DNA of 33,697 bases from an uncultured Alphaproteobacteria bacterium (GTDB lineage Bacteria > Pseudomonadota > Alphaproteobacteria > Rs-D84). The position numbers and the translations under genes are program-made. The stretch covers positions 1 to 33,697 of the forward strand of contig CALXMR010000001.1 in the NCBI GenBank assembly GCA_944389525.1, in the 5' to 3' direction. A model generated the notes under the pieces. That model saw nothing but the letters and a program-made list of their open reading frames with translations. It did no database searches and was not told the DNA's origin. Positions within the stretch are counted from its first letter, which is position 1, and each line of letters opens with the position of its first letter. Below, piece by piece: positions 30,779-33,697 of this stretch.

Positions 30779-31069
30779 CTATACTGGAAACATATCAGCA
30801 TAATATATGGTATTGCCAATCTGAACATTCAATGATGGCGTTGTTAATTTTGCTGTTCGTAAATACAATATATATTCACCAATATGCAATATACGCCCAC
30901 AGTCATCCGAACTATCTGACCCCGCCGGGGAATATGTATTATTGGGACATGACATTATACCCACATCCGCTGTCGATACACCAAAATCCCCGCCGACACA
31001 ATACGAATTACGCGGACATTGCATACAAGATGTGCCGTTTGCCGGTAAATCATAAAAAATGCGCGGCAA
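30779..31069 (-). pseudogene. C-terminal remnant of a Cys-rich surface protein
   Basis: A 96-codon frame with only a TTG as possible start and no ribosome site; a stop lies 16 bp upstream, inside the 30-bp gap to the tatA stop. The residues look like the tail of a larger secreted protein: FYDLPANGTSCMQCPRNSYC, GIMSCPNNTYSPAGSDSSDDCG (TNFR/GCC2-like Cys repeats), then ILHIGEYILYLRTAKLTTPS and GNTIYYADM. No signal peptide is present. The last 36 residues align with the N-terminus of the Gly-rich protein at 895-1875. After the TAG stop the same frame stays open for 33 codons with a Gly/Val-rich stretch (GIVGGVGLGVGVVGNI). I read it as a decayed or truncated gene; a short expressed peptide cannot be excluded. 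Nothing else is seen between 30698 and 31100. Confidence 0.6.
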
Positions 31070-31099
31070 ACGCCACGCATAAAATCATCTCTTCATTTT

Positions 31100-31384
31100 T
31101 TATTTTTTCGCTTTCTTTGCCACGGATTTCACAACCTGTTTTTTTACAGATGTCTTTTTGTCCGCCAGTCGCCGCGCTGACTTTGCCGCCATTTTTTCCG
31201 CGGGCGCATCAGACTTTTTACCCGCGTCTGTTTTTTTCGCCTTGGTATTTTTCAGTTCTTTTTTAAACACATTTATCCCATCGGCCAGGTTTTTCATCAT
31301 GCCTGGAATTTTATTATGCCCAAACAATATCAGAACCAAAACAACAATAACCAGTATTTCGGCCCAACCAAAGCGTCCAAACAT
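31100..31384 (-). CDS. tatA: Twin-arginine translocase subunit TatA
   Basis: 94 aa. An N-terminal membrane helix (FGWAEILVIVVLVLILFG), the hinge FGHNKIPGMMKNLADGINVFKKELK typical of TatA, and a long Lys/Ala-rich tail. It forms the pore-like assembly that works with TatBC, whose genes lie 9 kb away. It starts 25 bp after the SPOR-domain gene and probably shares its transcript. Confidence 0.92.
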   Translation of the reverse strand: MFGRFGWAEILVIVVLVLILFGHNKIPGMMKNLADGINVFKKELKNTKAKKTDAGKKSDAPAEKMAAKSARRLADKKTSVKKQVVKSVAKKAKK

Positions 31385-31409
31385 TTTATTCCCCTGTTTT
31401 TATATATTT

Positions 31410-32207
31410 TTACTTTGTTACATAGCAATCCAGACCATCGGACTTGGCATTACGACAAAAACCATTTGCATCCGCGGATGTTGCAAACCCGACACGCAGT
31501 CTGTACATCGTGGATCCATTCGGCAATTGCGCGGCCAGTATAACAAACTGTTGCCCGTTAAACAACGCGCGATGCCCATTTTGCAACTGCCGCTGGCCCG
31601 CTTCGGCCAATGCACGGGTACTGTACGAGCCCAACTGTGCATACCACGAATATCTGGGTGTATTGCGGGCCGGCTGTGCCGCCGTGCGGCGGGCGGGCTG
31701 ACTCTTTTTCGCGGCGGGTTTTGACGCCGGTTTTGCCGCTGGTCTTTCTGCCGCCGGCTTGTCCGGGTTAAATGTCACATCTTTTCTATCTTCGATAACA
31801 CGAACAGGCACCCCAGGTGTGGTTTGTACCTGTGGCTGGGCCACGGGTGCCGGGGCGACCGGTTGTGGCTGGGCCGCTGGGGCCGGTGCCGGCGCAGGTG
31901 CAGGCACTGGCGCGGGCGCAACATTCACTGGCTGTGGCGGAACATTAACATTCACAGGCATACCGCCTTCGCCCTCGACCATGATGGCCGGCGCGTCTAA
32001 ATCAACCTCCATCGTTGATGACGAATCCCCACCAATCGTACGAATAATAATGTATGTCGCCAGAATAATTACAACCACACCAACCGCCAACAACAACCAC
32101 GGTTTCTTTGGGCGCGGTTGCGCAAACGGTGCCGCATCCGGCAGCGTATCCATCGAATCGGAATCATCGTTTAAATCTAACAGATCCAAGTTATCGTCAT
32201 TATTCAT
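31410..32207 (-). CDS. SPOR-domain inner-membrane protein
   Basis: 265 aa from the ATG at 32207, preceded by GGGGGA. An acidic cytoplasmic start (NNDDNLDLLDLNDDSDSMD), one membrane helix (KPWLLLAVGVVVIILATYIII), a long Pro/Ala-rich periplasmic spacer (APAPVPAPAPAPAPAA) and Lys/Ala repeats, and a C-terminal SPOR domain (YSWYAQLGSYSTRALAEAGQRQL to DGLDCYV). SPOR domains bind denuded glycan strands at the septum, so it is likely a division protein of the FtsN/DedD kind; FtsN orthology is possible but not shown by sequence alone. Confidence 0.88.
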   Translation of the reverse strand: MNNDDNLDLLDLNDDSDSMDTLPDAAPFAQPRPKKPWLLLAVGVVVIILATYIIIRTIGGDSSSTMEVDLDAPAIMVEGEGGMPVNVNVPPQPVNVAPAPVPAPAPAPAPAAQPQPVAPAPVAQPQVQTTPGVPVRVIEDRKDVTFNPDKPAAERPAAKPASKPAAKKSQPARRTAAQPARNTPRYSWYAQLGSYSTRALAEAGQRQLQNGHRALFNGQQFVILAAQLPNGSTMYRLRVGFATSADANGFCRNAKSDGLDCYVTK

Positions 32208-32280
32208 CTGGAATCCCCCATCGTTCTTTGTGCACATTATATCATAAAAAACGACAATTAACAAAGAATATCTGTGCTAA

Positions 32281-32424
32281 TTATTCTGGCATTTGCCCAA
32301 AGTTTGGTGGCACAATCAATTTATGATTTTCTTCGACAATTGGTTCGGTCTCGCACGAACCCGCACATGCCGTTAAAACGATTGGCGCGACTAATATTAC
32401 CAACAATAAAAATACTTTTTTCAT
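32281..32424 (-). CDS. 47-aa lipoprotein with BamF-like tail
   Basis: A short gene with a clear lipoprotein signal: KKVFLLLVILVAPIVLTAC, lipid Cys at residue 20. The 27-residue mature peptide ends HKLIVPPNFGQMPE, which resembles the conserved VPP.F..(R)P end of alphaproteobacterial BamF (DUF3035), a BAM-complex lipoprotein normally three times longer. AAAGGAATGG precedes the ATG. It sits between thrS and the SPOR gene. The lipoprotein call is good; the BamF link is tentative. Confidence 0.72.
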   Translation of the reverse strand: MKKVFLLLVILVAPIVLTACAGSCETEPIVEENHKLIVPPNFGQMPE

Positions 32425-32450
32425 AATTCCATTCCTTTGCTTGTACACAT

Positions 32451-32479
32451 ATTATAATGGCGCGGACACGCCGCGCCAT
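32451..32479 (-). terminator. Hairpin after thrS with a -10-like box at its foot
   Basis: A stem ATGGCGCGG/CCGCGCCAT with a 5-nt loop (32457-32479), 12 bp past the thrS stop. The T run is strong on the plus-strand side and weak on the thrS side (TTATAATATG). That side contains TATAAT (32456-32451), which could start the 47-aa lipoprotein gene. Confidence 0.65.
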
Positions 32480-32491
32480 ATTTTTTTGCGT

Positions 32492-33697
32492 TTATGCTGG
32501 CATTTTCACTGCATCTGTCATATCTGCGATAAATTTATCGCGCGCAACCGTTTCTTGTTTTTCAACGCCCAGTTTGCGCAATGTAACCGTTTTATCCGCC
32601 ATTTCTTTTTCGCCAACGACGGCAATGATTGGCGTTTTTGCCAACGACAATTCGCGGATTTTATAATTAACCTTTTCATCACGCAAATCCGCACGCGCAT
32701 ACACACCCGCATCACGCAACGCATCAACAACTTCCAACGCATAATCACGATATTTTTCAGATATCGGCGTCACAACAACTGGTTCCGGCGACAACCACAA
32801 CGGTAAATTACCACCCGTTGATTCCAGCAATATCCCCATAAACCGTTCAATCGACCCCAACATAGCACGGTGCAACATAATCGGACGATGCTTTTCGCCA
32901 TCTTCACCGATATAGGACAAATCAAACCGTTCCGGCAAATTCATATCCAGTTGCACTGTACCACATTGCCATGTATGCCCCAGCGCATCTTTCAGATAGT
33001 TATCAATTTTCGGCCCATAAAACGCGGCATCCCCTGGGGCAATTTCATATTCGATACCATTGGCATCCAACGCATGCTTTAACGCGCCTTCGGCCTTGTC
33101 CCAAATTTCATCAGACCCGATACGAAATTCTGATTCTTTTCTGGTTGCCAATTTCATAGAAATATTAGTAAAACCAAATTTCGCATAAATATCCTTGATA
33201 AAACGCAGGATTTTTACAACCTCGTCCTCCAATTGTTCTTCGGTACAGAAAATATGTGCATCGTCCTGGGTAAATTCGCGCACACGCATCAGGCCCGACA
33301 GACCGCCTGCGGCCTCGTACCGATTAACCTTGCCAAACTCGGCCAGATACATCGGCAAATCTTTATACGATTTAATACCCTGGCCAAACACCAACATTCC
33401 CCCCGGGCAAGACATCGGCTTTACACAAAATGTTTTTCCATCCTGGGTTTTTCCAGAATAATTGTGTTCACCATATTTTGCCCAATGCCCACTGCGTTCC
33501 CACAGCGACCGGTCCATAACCGATGGGGTTGAGATTTCCTGATACCCGGCGCGTTCCTGGCGATGGCGAATATATTCAATCAGTTTGCGATAAAATTTAT
33601 ACCCCTTGTCATGCCAAAACACCGCGCCCGGCGCATAGTCTGGTTCAAAATGGAACAAATCCATATCCTTGCCCAATTTGCGATTATCACGCGCGGC
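32492..33697 (-). CDS. thrS: Threonyl-tRNA synthetase, C-terminal two thirds (runs off right edge)
   Basis: 401 codons are visible and the frame is open to the edge (RDNRKLGKDMDLFHF at the start of the catalytic core). Full ThrRS is about 640 aa, so the TGS and editing domains lie outside. Class II core: VFWHDKGYKFYRKLIEYI (motif 1 area), CVKPMSCPGGMLVF, VNRYEAAGGLSGLMRVREFTQDDAHIF (motif 2) and MLHRAMLGSIERFMGILLE (motif 3). Zinc ligands are present: Cys in MSCPG, His in DDAHIF, His in MLHRA. The anticodon-binding domain (VVTPISEKYRDYALEVVDALR) ends the protein. It ends 68 bp before the 47-aa lipoprotein gene. Confidence 0.96.
   Translation of the reverse strand, partial: AARDNRKLGKDMDLFHFEPDYAPGAVFWHDKGYKFYRKLIEYIRHRQERAGYQEISTPSVMDRSLWERSGHWAKYGEHNYSGKTQDGKTFCVKPMSCPGGMLVFGQGIKSYKDLPMYLAEFGKVNRYEAAGGLSGLMRVREFTQDDAHIFCTEEQLEDEVVKILRFIKDIYAKFGFTNISMKLATRKESEFRIGSDEIWDKAEGALKHALDANGIEYEIAPGDAAFYGPKIDNYLKDALGHTWQCGTVQLDMNLPERFDLSYIGEDGEKHRPIMLHRAMLGSIERFMGILLESTGGNLPLWLSPEPVVVTPISEKYRDYALEVVDALRDAGVYARADLRDEKVNYKIRELSLAKTPIIAVVGEKEMADKTVTLRKLGVEKQETVARDKFIADMTDAVKMPA

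Noticed and set aside
33361..33420. ThrRS MSCPGG replaces the more usual MNCPxH, a possible active-site change.
   Set aside because: The zinc-binding Cys is kept and the replaced His is not one of the known zinc ligands, so no functional claim is made.

Overview
The window looks like part of the chromosome of a Gram-negative, probably host- or gut-associated alphaproteobacterium with a streamlined genome. Visible support: outer-membrane genes (LolA, secretin, two beta-barrel proteins, an autotransporter), a complete set of Tat components, GatCAB transamidation instead of direct Gln/Asn charging, a very short lipoprotein ending like alphaproteobacterial BamF (DUF3035), and surface proteins with Cys-rich, InlB-like and TTPSL/YYAD modules that I associate with uncultured gut alphaproteobacteria (RF32/Enterousia-like). 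The lineage is an inference. No phage, IS element or CRISPR array is visible.

Layout. 0-2.5 kb is an accessory surface-protein region on the minus strand: the start of a Cys-rich secreted protein running off the left edge, a 500-bp non-coding stretch with a 23-bp tandem duplication and two 131-bp palindromic repeats, then a coupled pair (small secreted protein plus Gly-rich protein). Three copies of a 32-bp dyad repeat bracket this pair. 2.5-5.2 kb is a TcpQ-like/secretin pair (type IVb pilus PilL/PilN type) under a good sigma70 promoter. 5.2-9.9 kb on the plus strand carries a membrane-anchored unknown, sufB, sufC, a polytopic unknown and a PerM/AI-2E-family permease. 9.9-15.1 kb carries ruvX (opposite strand), gatC, gatA, an antisense tRNA-Phe, gatB and miaB. 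15.1-19.9 kb is a minus-strand envelope block: autotransporter, Cys-rich lipoprotein, oleate hydratase, OmpA-like barrel. tRNA-Lys(CUU) follows at 20.04 kb.

20.2-29.8 kb is a compact minus-strand run of eleven genes, many overlapping by 4 bp or separated by a few bases: sufS, sufT-like, sufE, ftsL-like, ftsI, recJ, nrnA-like, lolA, tatB, tatC, nlpD, closed by a strong terminator. Divergent from it is trxA-dksA. 30.7-33.7 kb holds a remnant of a surface protein, tatA, a SPOR-domain protein, a 47-aa lipoprotein and the 3' two thirds of thrS.

How it fits together: the window carries a split SUF Fe-S pathway (sufBC at 6-8 kb, sufS-sufT-sufE at 28-30 kb, no sufD seen), whose products would serve MiaB; a Tat translocase split between tatBC and tatA; and cell-division/envelope functions (FtsL, FtsI, NlpD, SPOR, LolA). 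The most interesting points are the surface-protein region with its inverted and direct 32-bp repeats, the module shared between the 1.8-kb and 30.8-kb surface genes, a DksA homologue that has lost all four zinc cysteines, an FtsI with KTA instead of KTG, and a shared upstream element in front of the oleate hydratase block.
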